In this document: piece by piece, positions 12,661 to 27,570 of the stretch | Numbering within the stretch: the stretch's first letter is position 1 | Layout of the letters: each line of letters starts with the position of its first letter | DNA from: Metopolophium dirhodum | Taxonomy: Eukaryota > Arthropoda > Insecta > Hemiptera > Aphididae | NCBI RefSeq assembly: GCF_019925205.1 | Contig: NC_083562.1 | Location: forward strand, 19,468,001 to 19,532,000 | Direction: 5' to 3' | DNA length: 64,000 nucleotides | The notes under the pieces: generated by a model | What the model was told of the DNA's origin: nothing | The model's input: only the letters and a program-made list of their open reading frames with translations | Databases searched by the model: none | Position numbers and translations under genes: made by a program

Positions 12661-15136
12661 TTTAATGAACTAAATATTTTGAATAGTTTTTCTGTTTAAG
12701 TTTCGGGACATTTTAGTTTGAACTTCGTTATGTGTGTTTTTTCTAAATTTTTTTCCAAATTTTTTTTTTTGTTTTCTAAAATTTTTTTGCCTGTGGGCAC
12801 CAACCCCTCCCTTCAATTTTTTTTTTATTACTGTAACTCTAGTTGATTATTTTGTATTGACTTGAAAATTGATAACTTTTTGCCCCATGAATAATCATTC
12901 TTTAATGAACTAAATATTTTGAATAGTTTTTCTGTTTATGTCTCGGGACATTTTAGTTTGAACTTCGTTATGTTTGTTTCTACTGTAAACTTTTTTCCAA
13001 ATTTCTTTTTTGTTTTCTAAAATCAATTTGCCTGCGGGCGCCAACACCTCCCTTCAATTTTTTTTTTTAGTACTGTAACTCTAGTTGAATATTTTGTATT
13101 GACTGAAAATTGATAACTTTTTGCCCCATGAATAATCATTCTTTAATGAACTAAATATTTTGAATAGTTTTTTCTGTTTAAGTCTCGGGACATTTTAGTT
13201 TGAACTTCGTTATGTGTGTTTTTTCTAAATTTTTTTCCAAATTTTTTTATTGTTTTCTAAAATCTATTTGCCTGCGGGCGCCAACACCTCCCTTCAATTT
13301 TTTTTTTTTAGTATTGTAACTCTCGTTGAATATTTTGTATTGACTTGAAAATTGATAACTTGGTGCCCCATGAAAAATCATTCTTTTATGAACTTAATAT
13401 TTTGAATAGTTTTTTCTAAATTTTTTTCAAATTTTTTTTTTGTTTTCTAAAATGTATTTGCCTGCGGGCGCCAACCCCTCCCTTCAATTTTTTTTTTAGT
13501 ACTTTAACTCTAGTTGAATATTTTGTATTGACTTGAAAATTGATAACTTGGTGCCCCATGAATTCTTTAATGAACTAAATATTTTGAATAGTTTTTTCTG
13601 TTTATGTTTCGGGACATTTTAGTTTGAACTTCGTTATGTTTGTTTCTACTGTAAACTTTTTTCCAAATTTCTTTTTTGTTTTCTAAAATTAATTTGCCTG
13701 CGGGCGCCAACACCTCCCTTCAATTTTATTTTTTTAGTATTGTAACTCTCGTTGAATATTTTGTATTGACTTGAAAATTGATAACTTGGTGCCCCATGAA
13801 TTCTTTATGAAACTAAATATTTTGAATAATTTTTTCTGTTTAAGTTTCGGGGTATTTTAGTTTGAACTTCGTTACGTGTGTTTCTACTGTAATTTTTTCT
13901 TTTGTTTTCTTAAATCTATTTGCCTGCGGGCGCTAACACCTCCCTTCAATTTTTTTTTTTTATGATTTTAACTCTAGCCAAATTTTTTAAACATTGACAA
14001 TCTGGTTTCTATGAATAATCATTCTTTAATAAACTAAATATTTTGAATAATTTTTTCTGTTTATGTTTCGGGACATTTTAGTTTGAACTTCGTTATGTTT
14101 GTTTCTACTGTAAACTTTTTTCCAAATTTCTTTTTTGTTTTCTAAAATCAATTTGCCTGCGGGCGCCAACCCCTCCCTTCAATTTTTTTTTTAGTACTTT
14201 AACTCTAGTTGAATATTTTGTATTGACTTGAAAATTGATAACTTGGTGCCCCATGAATTCTTTAATGAACTAAATATTTTGAATAGTTTTTTCTGTTTAT
14301 GTTTCGGGACATTTTAGTTTGAACTTCGTTATGTTTGTTTCTACTGTAAACTTTTTTCCAAATTTCTTTTTTGTTTTCTAAAATCAATTTGCCTGCGGGC
14401 GCCAATACCTCCCTCCAAATTTTTTTTTTAGTACTGTAACTCTAGTTGAATATTTTTTATTGACTGAAAATTGATAACTTTGTGCCCCATGAATAATCAT
14501 TCTTTAATGAACTAAATATTTTGAATAGTTTTGTCTGTTTAAGTCTCGGGACATTTTAGTTTGAACTTCGTTATGTTTGTTTCTACTGTAAACTTTTTTC
14601 CAAATTTCTTTTTTGTTTTCTAAAATCAATTTGCCTGCGGGCGCCAACACCTCCCTTCAATTTTTTTTTGTAGTACTGTAACTCTAGTTGAATATTTTGT
14701 ATTGACTTGAAAATTGATAACTTGGTGCCCCATGAAAAATCATTCTTTAATGAACTTAATATTTTGAATAGTTTTTTCTAAATTTTTTTCAAATTTTTTT
14801 TTTTGTTTTCTAAAATGTATTTGCCTGCGGGCGCCAACCCCTCCCTTCAATTTTTTTTTTAGTACTTTAACTCTAGTTGAATATTTTGTATTGACTTGAA
14901 AATTGATAACTTGGTGCCCCATGAATTCTTTAAGAAACTAAATATTTTGAATAATTTTTTCTGTTTAAGTTTCGGGGTATTTTAGTTTGAACTTCGTTAC
15001 GTGTGTTTCTACTGTAATTTTTTCTTTTGTTTTCTTAAATCTATTTGCCTGCGGGCGCTAACACCTCCCTTCAATTTTTTTTTTTTATGATTTTAACTCT
15101 AGCCAAATTTTTTAAACATTGACAATCTGGTGTCCC

Positions 15137-18100
15137 ATGAATAATCATTCTTTAATAAACTAAATATTTTGAATAATTTTTTCTGTTTATGTTTCGGGAC
15201 ATTTTAGTTTGAACTTCGTTATGTTTGTTTCTACTGTAAACTTTTTTCCAAATTTCTTTTTTGTTTTCTAAAATCAATTTGCCTGCGGGCACCAACACCT
15301 CCCTTCAATTTTTTTTTTTTAGTATTGTAACTCTCGTTGAATATTTTGTATTGACTTCAAAATTGATAACTTGGTGCCCCATGAAAAATCATTCTTTAAT
15401 GAACTTAATATTTTGAATAGTTTTTTCTAAATTTTTTTCAAATTTTTTTTTTTGTTTTCTAAAATGTATTTGCCTGCGGGCGCCAACCCCTCCCTTCAAT
15501 TTTTTTTAAAGTACTTTAACTCTAGTTGAATATTTTGTATTGACTTGAAAATTGATAACTTTGTGCCCCATGAATAATCATTCTTTAATAAACTAAATAT
15601 TTTGAATAATTTTTTCTGTTTATGTTTCGGGACATTTTAGTTTGAACTTCGTTATGTTTGTTTCTACTGTAAACTTTTTTCCAAATTTCTTTTTTGTTTT
15701 CTAAAATCAATTTGCCTGCGGGCGCCAACACCTCCCTTCAATTTTTTTTTTTTAGTATTGTAACTCTCGTTGAATATTTTGTATTGACTTGAAAATTGAT
15801 AACTTGGTGCCCCATGAAAAATCATTCTTTAATGAACTTAATATTTTGAATAGTTTTTTCTAAATTTTTTTCAAATTTTTTTTTTGTTTTCTAAAATGTA
15901 TTTGCCTGCGGGCGCCAACCCCTCCCTTCAATTTTTTTTTTAGTACTTTAACTCTAGTTGAATATTTTGTATTGACTTGAAAATTGATAACTTGGTGCCC
16001 CATGAATTCTTTAATGAACTAAATATTTTGAATAGTTTTTTCTGTTTATGTTTCGGGACATTTTAGTTTGAACTCCGTTATGTTTGTTTCTACTGTAAAC
16101 TTTTTTCCAAATTTCTTTTTTGTTTTCTAAAATCAATTTGCCTGCGGGCACCAACACCTCCCTTCAATTTTTTTTTTTTAGTATTGTAACTCTCGTTGAA
16201 TATTTTGTATTGACTTGAAAATTGATAACTTGGTGCCCCATGAAAAATCATTCTTTAATGAACTTAATATTTTGAATAGTTTTTTCTAAATTTTTTTCAA
16301 ATTTTTTTTTTTGTTTTCTAAAATGTATTTGCCTGCGGGCGCCAACCCCTCCCTTCAATTTTTTTTAAAGTACTTTAACTCTAGTTGAATATTTTGTATT
16401 GACTTGAAAATTGATAACTTGGTGCCCCATGAATTCTTTAATGAACTAAATATTTTGAATAAGTTTTTCTGTTTAAGTTTCGGGGTATTTTAGTTTGAAC
16501 TTCGTTACGTGTGTTTCTACTGTAATTTTTTCTTTTGTTTTCTTAAATCTATTTGCCTGCGGGCGCTAACACCTCCCTTCAATTTTTTTTTTTTATGATT
16601 TTAACTCTAGCCAAATTTTTTAAACATTGACAATCTGGTGTCCCATGAATAATCATTCTTTAATAAACTAAATATTTTGAATAGTTTTTTCTGTTTATGT
16701 TTCGGGACATTTTAGTTTGAACTTCGTTATGTGTGTTTTTTCTAAATTTTTTCCAAATTTTTTTTTTGTTTTCTAAAATCTATTTGCCTGCAGGCGCCAA
16801 CCCCTCCCTTCAATTTTTTTTTTAGTACTGTAACTCTAGTTGAATATTTTGTATTGACTTGAAAATTGATAACTTGGTGCCCCATGAATTCTTTAATGAA
16901 CTAAATATTTTGAATAGTTTTTTCTGTTTATGTTTCGGGACATTTTAGTTTGAACTCCGTTATGTTTGTTTCTACTGTAAACTTTTTTCCAAATTTCTTT
17001 TTCGTTTTCTAAAATCAATTTGCCTGCGGGCACCAACACCTCCCTTCAATTTTTTTTTTTAGTACTGTAACTCTAGTTGAATATTTTGTATTGACTGAAA
17101 ATTGATAACTTTGTGCCCCATGAATAATCATTCTTTAATAAACTAAATATTTTGAATAATTTTTTCTGTTTATGTTTCGGGACATTTTAGTTTGAACTTC
17201 GTTATGTTTGTTTCTACTGTAAACTTTTTTCCAAATTTCTTTTTTGTTTTCTAAAATCAATTTGCCTGCGGGCACCAACACCTCCCTTCAATTTTTTTTT
17301 TTTAGTATTGTAACTCTCGTTGAATATTTTGTATTGACTTCAAAATTGATAACTTGGTGCCCCATGAAAAATCATTCTTTAATGAACTTAATATTTTGAA
17401 TAGTTTTTTCTAAATTTTTTTCAAATTTTTTTTTTTGTTTTCTAAAATGTATTTGCCTGCGGGCGCCAACCCCTCCCTTCAATTTTTTTTAAAGTACTTT
17501 AACTCTAGTTGAATATTTTGTATTGACTTGAAAATTGATAACTTTGTGCCCCATGAATAATCATTCTTTAATAAACTAAATATTTTGAATAATTTTTTCT
17601 GTTTATGTTTCGGGACATTTTAGTTTGAACTTCGTTATGTTTGTTTCTACTGTAAACTTTTTTCCAAATTTCTTTTTTGTTTTCTAAAATCAATTTGCCT
17701 GCGGGCGCCAACACCTCCCTTCAATTTTTTTTTTTTAGTATTGTAACTCTCGTTGAATATTTTGTATTGACTTGAAAATTGATAACTTGGTGCCCCATGA
17801 AAAATCATTCTTTAATGAACTTAATATTTTGAATAGTTTTTTCTAAATTTTTTTCAAATTTTTTTTTTGTTTTCTAAAATGTATTTGCCTGCGGGCGCCA
17901 ACCCCTCCCTTCAATTTTTTTTTTAGTACTTTAACTCTAGTTGAATATTTTGTATTGACTTGAAAATTGATAACTTGGTGCCCCATGAATTCTTTAATGA
18001 ACTAAATATTTTGAATAGTTTTTTCTGTTTATGTTTCGGGACATTTTAGTTTGAACTCCGTTATGTTTGTTTCTACTGTAAACTTTTTTCCAAATTTCTT

Positions 18101-19520
18101 TTTTGTTTTCTAAAATCAATTTGCCTGCGGGCACCAACACCTCCCTTCAATTTTTTTTTTTTAGTATTGTAACTCTCGTTGAATATTTTGTATTGACTTG
18201 AAAATTGATAACTTGGTGCCCCATGAAAAATCATTCTTTAATGAACTTAATATTTTGAATAGTTTTTTCTAAATTTTTTTCAAATTTTTTTTTTTGTTTT
18301 CTAAAATGTATTTGCCTGCGGGCGCCAACCCCTCCCTTCAATTTTTTTTAAAGTACTTTAACTCTAGTTGAATATTTTGTATTGACTTGAAAATTGATAA
18401 CTTGGTGCCCCATGAATTCTTTAATGAACTAAATATTTTGAATAAGTTTTTCTGTTTAAGTTTCGGGGTATTTTAGTTTGAACTTCGTTACGTGTGTTTC
18501 TACTGTAATTTTTTCTTTTGTTTTCTTAAATCTATTTGCCTGCGGGCGCTAACACCTCCCTTCAATTTTTTTTTTTTATGATTTTAACTCTAGCCAAATT
18601 TTTTAAACATTGACAATCTGGTGTCCCATGAATAATCATTCTTTAATAAACTAAATATTTTGAATAGTTTTTTCTGTTTATGTTTCGGGACATTTTAGTT
18701 TGAACTTCGTTATGTGTGTTTTTTCTAAATTTTTTCCAAATTTTTTTTTTGTTTTCTAAAATCTATTTGCCTGCAGGCGCCAACCCCTCCCTTCAATTTT
18801 TTTTTTAGTACTGTAACTCTAGTTGAATATTTTGTATTGACTTGAAAATTGATAACTTGGTGCCCCATGAATTCTTTAATGAACTAAATATTTTGAATAG
18901 TTTTTTCTGTTTATGTTTCGGGACATTTTAGTTTGAACTCCGTTATGTTTGTTTCTACTGTAAACTTTTTTCCAAATTTCTTTTTCGTTTTCTAAAATCA
19001 ATTTGCCTGCGGGCACCAACACCTCCCTTCAATTTTTTTTTTTAGTACTGTAACTCTAGTTGAATATTTTGTATTGACTGAAAATTGATAACTTTGTGCC
19101 CCATGAATAATCATTCTTTAATAAACTAAATATTTTGAATAATTTTTTCTGTTTATGTTTCGGGACATTTTAGTTTGAACTTCGTTATGTTTGTTTCTAC
19201 TGTAAACTTTTTTCCAAATTTCTTTTTTGTTTTCTAAAATCAATTTGCCTGCGGGCACCAACACCTCCCTTCAATTTTTTTTTTTTAGTATTGTAACTCT
19301 CGTTGAATATTTTGTATTGACTTGAAAATTGATAACTTGGTGCCCCATGAAAAATCATTCTTTAATGAACTTAATATTTTGAATAGTTTTTTCTAAATTT
19401 TTTTCAAATTTTTTTTTTTGTTTTCTAAAATGTATTTGCCTGCGGGCGCCAACCCCTCCCTTCAATTTTTTTTAAAGTACTTTAACTCTAGTTGAATATT
19501 TTGTATTGACTTGAAAATTG
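15137..19520 (+). repeat. 1983-bp repeat unit, two copies plus part (copy 1 of the 10-kb block)
   Basis: Markers recur 1983 bp apart: TTGACTTCAAAATTG at 15351 and 17334, and TCCCATGAAT at 16641 and 18624. The units cover about 15137-17119 and 17120-19102, with a third start that matches until about 19520. A shorter relative of 1124 bp (TCCCATGAAT 18624 to 19748) follows and lacks 859 bp of the unit, which is close to two 427-bp dimers. Confidence 0.8.
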
Positions 19521-22500
19521 ATAACTTGGTGCCCCATGAATTCTTTAATGAACTAAATATTTTGAATAAGTTTTTCTGTTTAAGTTTCGGGGTATTTTAG
19601 TTTGAACTTCGTTACGTGTGTTTCTACTGTAATTTTTTCTTTTGTTTTCTTAAATCTATTTGCCTGCGGGCGCTAACACCTCCCTTCAATTTTTTTTTTT
19701 TATGATTTTAACTCTAGCCAAATTTTTTAAACATTGACAATCTGGTGTCCCATGAATAATCATTCTTTAATAAACTAAGTATTTTGAATAGTTTTTTCTG
19801 TTTATGTTTCGGGACATTTTAGTTTGAACTTCGTTATGTGTGTTTTTTCTAAATTTTTTCCAAATTTTTTTTTTGTTTTCTAAAATCTATTTGCCTGCAG
19901 GCGCCAACCCCTCCCTTCAATTTTTTTTTTAGTACTGTAACTCTAGTTGAATATTTTGTATTGACTTGAAAATTGATAACTTGGTGCCCCATGAATTCTT
20001 TAATGAACTAAATATTTTGAATAGTTTTTTCTGTTTATGTTTCGGGACATTTTAGTTTGAACTCCGTTATGTTTGTTTCTACTGTAAACTTTTTTCCAAA
20101 TTTCTTTTTCGTTTTCTAAAATCAATTTGCCTGCGGGCACCAACACCTCCCTTCAATTTTTTTTTTTAGTACTGTAACTCTAGTTGAATATTTTGTATTG
20201 ACTGAAAATTGATAACTTTGTGCCCCATGAATAATCATTCTTTAATAAACTAAATATTTTGAATAATTTTTTCTGTTTATGTTTCGGGACATTTTAGTTT
20301 GAACTTCGTTATGTTTGTTTCTACTGTAAACTTTTTTCCAAATTTCTTTTTTGTTTTCTAAAATCAATTTGCCTGCGGGCGCCAACACCTCCCTTCAATT
20401 TTTTTTTTAGTACTTTAACTCTAGTTGAATATTTTGTATTGACTTGAAAATTGATAACTTGGTGCCCCATGAAAAATCATTCTTTAATGAACTTAATATT
20501 TTGAATAGTTTTTTCTAAATTTTTTTCAAATTTTTTTTTTTGTTTTCTAAAATGTATTTGCCTGCGGGCGCCAACCCGTCCCTTAAATTTTTTTTTTAGT
20601 ACTTTAACTCTCGTTGAATATTTTGTATTGACTTGAAAATTGATAACTTGGTGCCCCATGAATTCTTTAATGAATTAAATATTTTGAATAGTTTTTTCTG
20701 TTTAAGTTTCGGGGTATTTTAGTTTGAACTTCGTTACGTGTGTTTCTACTGTAATTTTTTCTTTTGTTTTCTTAAATCTATTTGCCTGCGGGCGCTAACA
20801 CCTCCCTTCAATTTTTTTTTTAGTACTTTAACTCTAGTTGATTATTTTGTATTGACTTGAAAATTGATAACTTGGTGCCCCATGAATTCTTTAAGAAACT
20901 AAATATTTTGAATAATTTTTTCTGTTTAAGTTTCGGGGTATTTTAGTTTGAACTTCGTTACGTGTGTTTCTACTGTAATTTTTTCTTTTGTTTTCTTAAA
21001 TCTATTTGCCTGCGGGCGCTAACACCTCCCTTCAATTTTTTTTTTTTATGATTTTAACTCTAGCCAAATTTTTTAAACATTGACGATCTGGTGTCCCATG
21101 AATAATCATTCTTTAATAAACTAAATATTTTGAATAGTTTTTTCTGTTTATGTTTCGGGACATTTTAGTTTGAACTTCGTTATGTTTGTATCTACTGTAA
21201 ACTTTTTTCCAAATTTCTTTTTTGTTTTCTAAAATCAATTTGCCTGCGGGCGCCAACACCTCCCTTCAATTTTTTTTTTTAGTACTGTAACTCTAGTTGA
21301 ATATTTTTTATTGACTGAAAATTGATAACTTTGTGCCCCATGAATAATCATTCTTTAATGAACTAAATATTTTGAATAGTTTTTTCTGTTTAAGTCTCGG
21401 GACATTTTAGTTTGAACTTCGTTATGTGTTTTTTCTAAATTTTTTTCCAAATTTTTTTTTTGTTTTCTAAAATCTATTTGCCTGCGGGCGCCAACCCCTC
21501 CCTTCAATTTTTTTTTAAGTACTGTAACTCTAGTTGAATATTTTGTATTGACTTGAAAATTGATAACTTGGTGCCCCATGAATTCTTTAATGAACTAAAT
21601 ATTTTGAATAGTTTGTTCTGTTTATGTTTCGGGACATTTTTGTTTGAGCTTCGTTATGTTTGTTTCTAAGGTAAACTTTTTTCCAAATTTCTTTTTTGTT
21701 TTCTAAAATCAATTTGCCTGCGGGTGCCAACACCTCCCTTCAATTTTTTTTGTTTAGTACTGTAACTCTAGTTGAATATTTTGTATTGACTGAAAATTGA
21801 TAACTTTGTGCCCCATGAATAATCATTCTTTAATGAAGTAAATATTTTGAATAGTTTTTTCTGTTTAAGTCTCGGGACATTTTATTTTGAACTTCGTTAT
21901 GTGTGTTTTTTCTCAATTTTTTTCCAAATTTTTTTTTTGTTTTCTAAAATCTATTTAACTGCGGGTGCCAACACCTATCTTCAATTTTTTTTTTATGATT
22001 TTAACTCTAGCCTAATTTTTTAAACATTGACAATCTGGTACCCTTTGAATAATTCTTTAATGAACTAAATATTTTGAATAGTTTTTTCTGTTTAAGATTC
22101 TGGGCATTTTAGTTTGTACTTCGTTATGTGTGTTTCTACTGTAAACTTTTTTCCAAATTTCTTTTTTGTTTTCTAAAATCAATTTGCCTGCGGGCGCCAA
22201 CACCTCCCTTCAATTTTTTTTTTTTAGTATTGTAACTCTCGTTGAATATTTTGTATTGACTTGAAAATTGATAACTTGGTGCCCCATGAAAAATCATTCT
22301 TTAATGAACTTAATATTTTGAATAGTTTTTTCTAAATTTTTTTCAAATTTTTTTTTTTGTTTTCTAAAATCTATTTGCCTGCGGGCGCCAACCCCTCCCT
22401 TCAATTTTTCTTTTAGTACTTTAACTCTAGTTGAATATTTTGTATTGACTTGAAAATTGATAACTTGGTGCCCCATGAATTCTTTAATGAACTAAATATT

Positions 22501-25169
22501 TTGAAAAGTTTTTTCTGTTTATGTTTCGGGACATTTTAGTTTGAACTTCGTTATGTTTGTTTCTACTGTAAACTTTTTTGTTTTCTATAATCTATTTGCC
22601 TGCGGGCGCCAACACCTTCCTTCAATTTTTTTTTATAATTTAACTTTACCCGAATATTTTGAACATTGATAACCTGGTGCCATACAATTCTTCTTTAATG
22701 AACTAAATATTTTGAATAGTTTTTCTGTTTAAGTTTCGGGACATTTTAGTTTGAACTTCGTTATGTGTGTTTTTTCTAAATTTTTTTCCAAATTTTTTTT
22801 TTTGTTTTCTAAAATTTTTTTGCCTGTGGGCACCAACCCCTCCCTTCAATTTTTTTTTTATTACTGTAACTCTAGTTGATTATTTTGTATTGACTTGAAA
22901 ATTGATAACTTTTTGCCCCATGAATAATCATTCTTTAATGAACTAAATATTTTGAATAGTTTTTCTGTTTATGTCTCGGGACATTTTAGTTTGAACTTCG
23001 TTATGTTTGTTTCTACTGTAAACTTTTTTCCAAATTTCTTTTTTGTTTTCTAAAATCAATTTGCCTGCGGGCGCCAACACCTCCCTTCAATTTTTTTTTT
23101 TAGTACTGTAACTCTAGTTGAATATTTTGTATTGACTGAAAATTGATAACTTTTTGCCCCATGAATAATCATTCTTTAATGAACTAAATATTTTGAATAG
23201 TTTTTTCTGTTTAAGTCTCGGGACATTTTAGTTTGAACTTCGTTATGTGTGTTTTTTCTAAATTTTTTTCCAAATTTTTTTATTGTTTTCTAAAATCTAT
23301 TTGCCTGCGGGCGCCAACACCTCCCTTCAATTTTTTTTTTTTAGTATTGTAACTCTCGTTGAATATTTTGTATTGACTTGAAAATTGATAACTTGGTGCC
23401 CCATGAAAAATCATTCTTTTATGAACTTAATATTTTGAATAGTTTTTTCTAAATTTTTTTCAAATTTTTTTTTTGTTTTCTAAAATGTATTTGCCTGCGG
23501 GCGCCAACCCCTCCCTTCAATTTTTTTTTTAGTACTTTAACTCTAGTTGAATATTTTGTATTGACTTGAAAATTGATAACTTGGTGCCCCATGAATTCTT
23601 TAATGAACTAAATATTTTGAATAGTTTTTTCTGTTTATGTTTCGGGACATTTTAGTTTGAACTTCGTTATGTTTGTTTCTACTGTAAACTTTTTTCCAAA
23701 TTTCTTTTTTGTTTTCTAAAATTAATTTGCCTGCGGGCGCCAACACCTCCCTTCAATTTTATTTTTTTAGTATTGTAACTCTCGTTGAATATTTTGTATT
23801 GACTTGAAAATTGATAACTTGGTGCCCCATGAATTCTTTATGAAACTAAATATTTTGAATAATTTTTTCTGTTTAAGTTTCGGGGTATTTTAGTTTGAAC
23901 TTCGTTACGTGTGTTTCTACTGTAATTTTTTCTTTTGTTTTCTTAAATCTATTTGCCTGCGGGCGCTAACACCTCCCTTCAATTTTTTTTTTTTATGATT
24001 TTAACTCTAGCCAAATTTTTTAAACATTGACAATCTGGTTTCTATGAATAATCATTCTTTAATAAACTAAATATTTTGAATAATTTTTTCTGTTTATGTT
24101 TCGGGACATTTTAGTTTGAACTTCGTTATGTTTGTTTCTACTGTAAACTTTTTTCCAAATTTCTTTTTTGTTTTCTAAAATCAATTTGCCTGCGGGCGCC
24201 AACCCCTCCCTTCAATTTTTTTTTTAGTACTTTAACTCTAGTTGAATATTTTGTATTGACTTGAAAATTGATAACTTGGTGCCCCATGAATTCTTTAATG
24301 AACTAAATATTTTGAATAGTTTTTTCTGTTTATGTTTCGGGACATTTTAGTTTGAACTTCGTTATGTTTGTTTCTACTGTAAACTTTTTTCCAAATTTCT
24401 TTTTTGTTTTCTAAAATCAATTTGCCTGCGGGCGCCAATACCTCCCTCCAAATTTTTTTTTTAGTACTGTAACTCTAGTTGAATATTTTTTATTGACTGA
24501 AAATTGATAACTTTGTGCCCCATGAATAATCATTCTTTAATGAACTAAATATTTTGAATAGTTTTGTCTGTTTAAGTCTCGGGACATTTTAGTTTGAACT
24601 TCGTTATGTTTGTTTCTACTGTAAACTTTTTTCCAAATTTCTTTTTTGTTTTCTAAAATCAATTTGCCTGCGGGCGCCAACACCTCCCTTCAATTTTTTT
24701 TTGTAGTACTGTAACTCTAGTTGAATATTTTGTATTGACTTGAAAATTGATAACTTGGTGCCCCATGAAAAATCATTCTTTAATGAACTTAATATTTTGA
24801 ATAGTTTTTTCTAAATTTTTTTCAAATTTTTTTTTTTGTTTTCTAAAATGTATTTGCCTGCGGGCGCCAACCCCTCCCTTCAATTTTTTTTTTAGTACTT
24901 TAACTCTAGTTGAATATTTTGTATTGACTTGAAAATTGATAACTTGGTGCCCCATGAATTCTTTAAGAAACTAAATATTTTGAATAATTTTTTCTGTTTA
25001 AGTTTCGGGGTATTTTAGTTTGAACTTCGTTACGTGTGTTTCTACTGTAATTTTTTCTTTTGTTTTCTTAAATCTATTTGCCTGCGGGCGCTAACACCTC
25101 CCTTCAATTTTTTTTTTTTATGATTTTAACTCTAGCCAAATTTTTTAAACATTGACAATCTGGTGTCCC

Positions 25170-27570
25170 ATGAATAATCATTCTTTAATAAACTAAATAT
25201 TTTGAATAATTTTTTCTGTTTATGTTTCGGGACATTTTAGTTTGAACTTCGTTATGTTTGTTTCTACTGTAAACTTTTTTCCAAATTTCTTTTTTGTTTT
25301 CTAAAATCAATTTGCCTGCGGGCACCAACACCTCCCTTCAATTTTTTTTTTTTAGTATTGTAACTCTCGTTGAATATTTTGTATTGACTTCAAAATTGAT
25401 AACTTGGTGCCCCATGAAAAATCATTCTTTAATGAACTTAATATTTTGAATAGTTTTTTCTAAATTTTTTTCAAATTTTTTTTTTTGTTTTCTAAAATGT
25501 ATTTGCCTGCGGGCGCCAACCCCTCCCTTCAATTTTTTTTAAAGTACTTTAACTCTAGTTGAATATTTTGTATTGACTTGAAAATTGATAACTTTGTGCC
25601 CCATGAATAATCATTCTTTAATAAACTAAATATTTTGAATAATTTTTTCTGTTTATGTTTCGGGACATTTTAGTTTGAACTTCGTTATGTTTGTTTCTAC
25701 TGTAAACTTTTTTCCAAATTTCTTTTTTGTTTTCTAAAATCAATTTGCCTGCGGGCGCCAACACCTCCCTTCAATTTTTTTTTTTTAGTATTGTAACTCT
25801 CGTTGAATATTTTGTATTGACTTGAAAATTGATAACTTGGTGCCCCATGAAAAATCATTCTTTAATGAACTTAATATTTTGAATAGTTTTTTCTAAATTT
25901 TTTTCAAATTTTTTTTTTGTTTTCTAAAATGTATTTGCCTGCGGGCGCCAACCCCTCCCTTCAATTTTTTTTTTAGTACTTTAACTCTAGTTGAATATTT
26001 TGTATTGACTTGAAAATTGATAACTTGGTGCCCCATGAATTCTTTAATGAACTAAATATTTTGAATAGTTTTTTCTGTTTATGTTTCGGGACATTTTAGT
26101 TTGAACTCCGTTATGTTTGTTTCTACTGTAAACTTTTTTCCAAATTTCTTTTTTGTTTTCTAAAATCAATTTGCCTGCGGGCACCAACACCTCCCTTCAA
26201 TTTTTTTTTTTTAGTATTGTAACTCTCGTTGAATATTTTGTATTGACTTGAAAATTGATAACTTGGTGCCCCATGAAAAATCATTCTTTAATGAACTTAA
26301 TATTTTGAATAGTTTTTTCTAAATTTTTTTCAAATTTTTTTTTTTGTTTTCTAAAATGTATTTGCCTGCGGGCGCCAACCCCTCCCTTCAATTTTTTTTA
26401 AAGTACTTTAACTCTAGTTGAATATTTTGTATTGACTTGAAAATTGATAACTTGGTGCCCCATGAATTCTTTAATGAACTAAATATTTTGAATAAGTTTT
26501 TCTGTTTAAGTTTCGGGGTATTTTAGTTTGAACTTCGTTACGTGTGTTTCTACTGTAATTTTTTCTTTTGTTTTCTTAAATCTATTTGCCTGCGGGCGCT
26601 AACACCTCCCTTCAATTTTTTTTTTTTATGATTTTAACTCTAGCCAAATTTTTTAAACATTGACAATCTGGTGTCCCATGAATAATCATTCTTTAATAAA
26701 CTAAATATTTTGAATAGTTTTTTCTGTTTATGTTTCGGGACATTTTAGTTTGAACTTCGTTATGTGTGTTTTTTCTAAATTTTTTCCAAATTTTTTTTTT
26801 GTTTTCTAAAATCTATTTGCCTGCAGGCGCCAACCCCTCCCTTCAATTTTTTTTTTAGTACTGTAACTCTAGTTGAATATTTTGTATTGACTTGAAAATT
26901 GATAACTTGGTGCCCCATGAATTCTTTAATGAACTAAATATTTTGAATAGTTTTTTCTGTTTATGTTTCGGGACATTTTAGTTTGAACTCCGTTATGTTT
27001 GTTTCTACTGTAAACTTTTTTCCAAATTTCTTTTTCGTTTTCTAAAATCAATTTGCCTGCGGGCACCAACACCTCCCTTCAATTTTTTTTTTTAGTACTG
27101 TAACTCTAGTTGAATATTTTGTATTGACTGAAAATTGATAACTTTGTGCCCCATGAATAATCATTCTTTAATAAACTAAATATTTTGAATAATTTTTTCT
27201 GTTTATGTTTCGGGACATTTTAGTTTGAACTTCGTTATGTTTGTTTCTACTGTAAACTTTTTTCCAAATTTCTTTTTTGTTTTCTAAAATCAATTTGCCT
27301 GCGGGCACCAACACCTCCCTTCAATTTTTTTTTTTTAGTATTGTAACTCTCGTTGAATATTTTGTATTGACTTGAAAATTGATAACTTGGTGCCCCATGA
27401 AAAATCATTCTTTAATGAACTTAATATTTTGAATAGTTTTTTCTAAATTTTTTTCAAATTTTTTTTTTTGTTTTCTAAAATGTATTTGCCTGCGGGCGCC
27501 AACCCCTCCCTTCAATTTTTTTTAAAGTACTTTAACTCTAGTTGAATATTTTGTATTGACTTGAAAATTG
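25170..27570 (+). repeat. 1983-bp repeat unit, single full copy plus part (copy 2)
   Basis: The same unit in the second 10-kb copy is present once before passing into the partial copy: TTGACTTCAAAATTG occurs only at 25384. The 1124-bp relative is retained (TCCCATGAAT at 26674 and 27798). The difference from copy 1 is exactly one unit. Confidence 0.8.
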
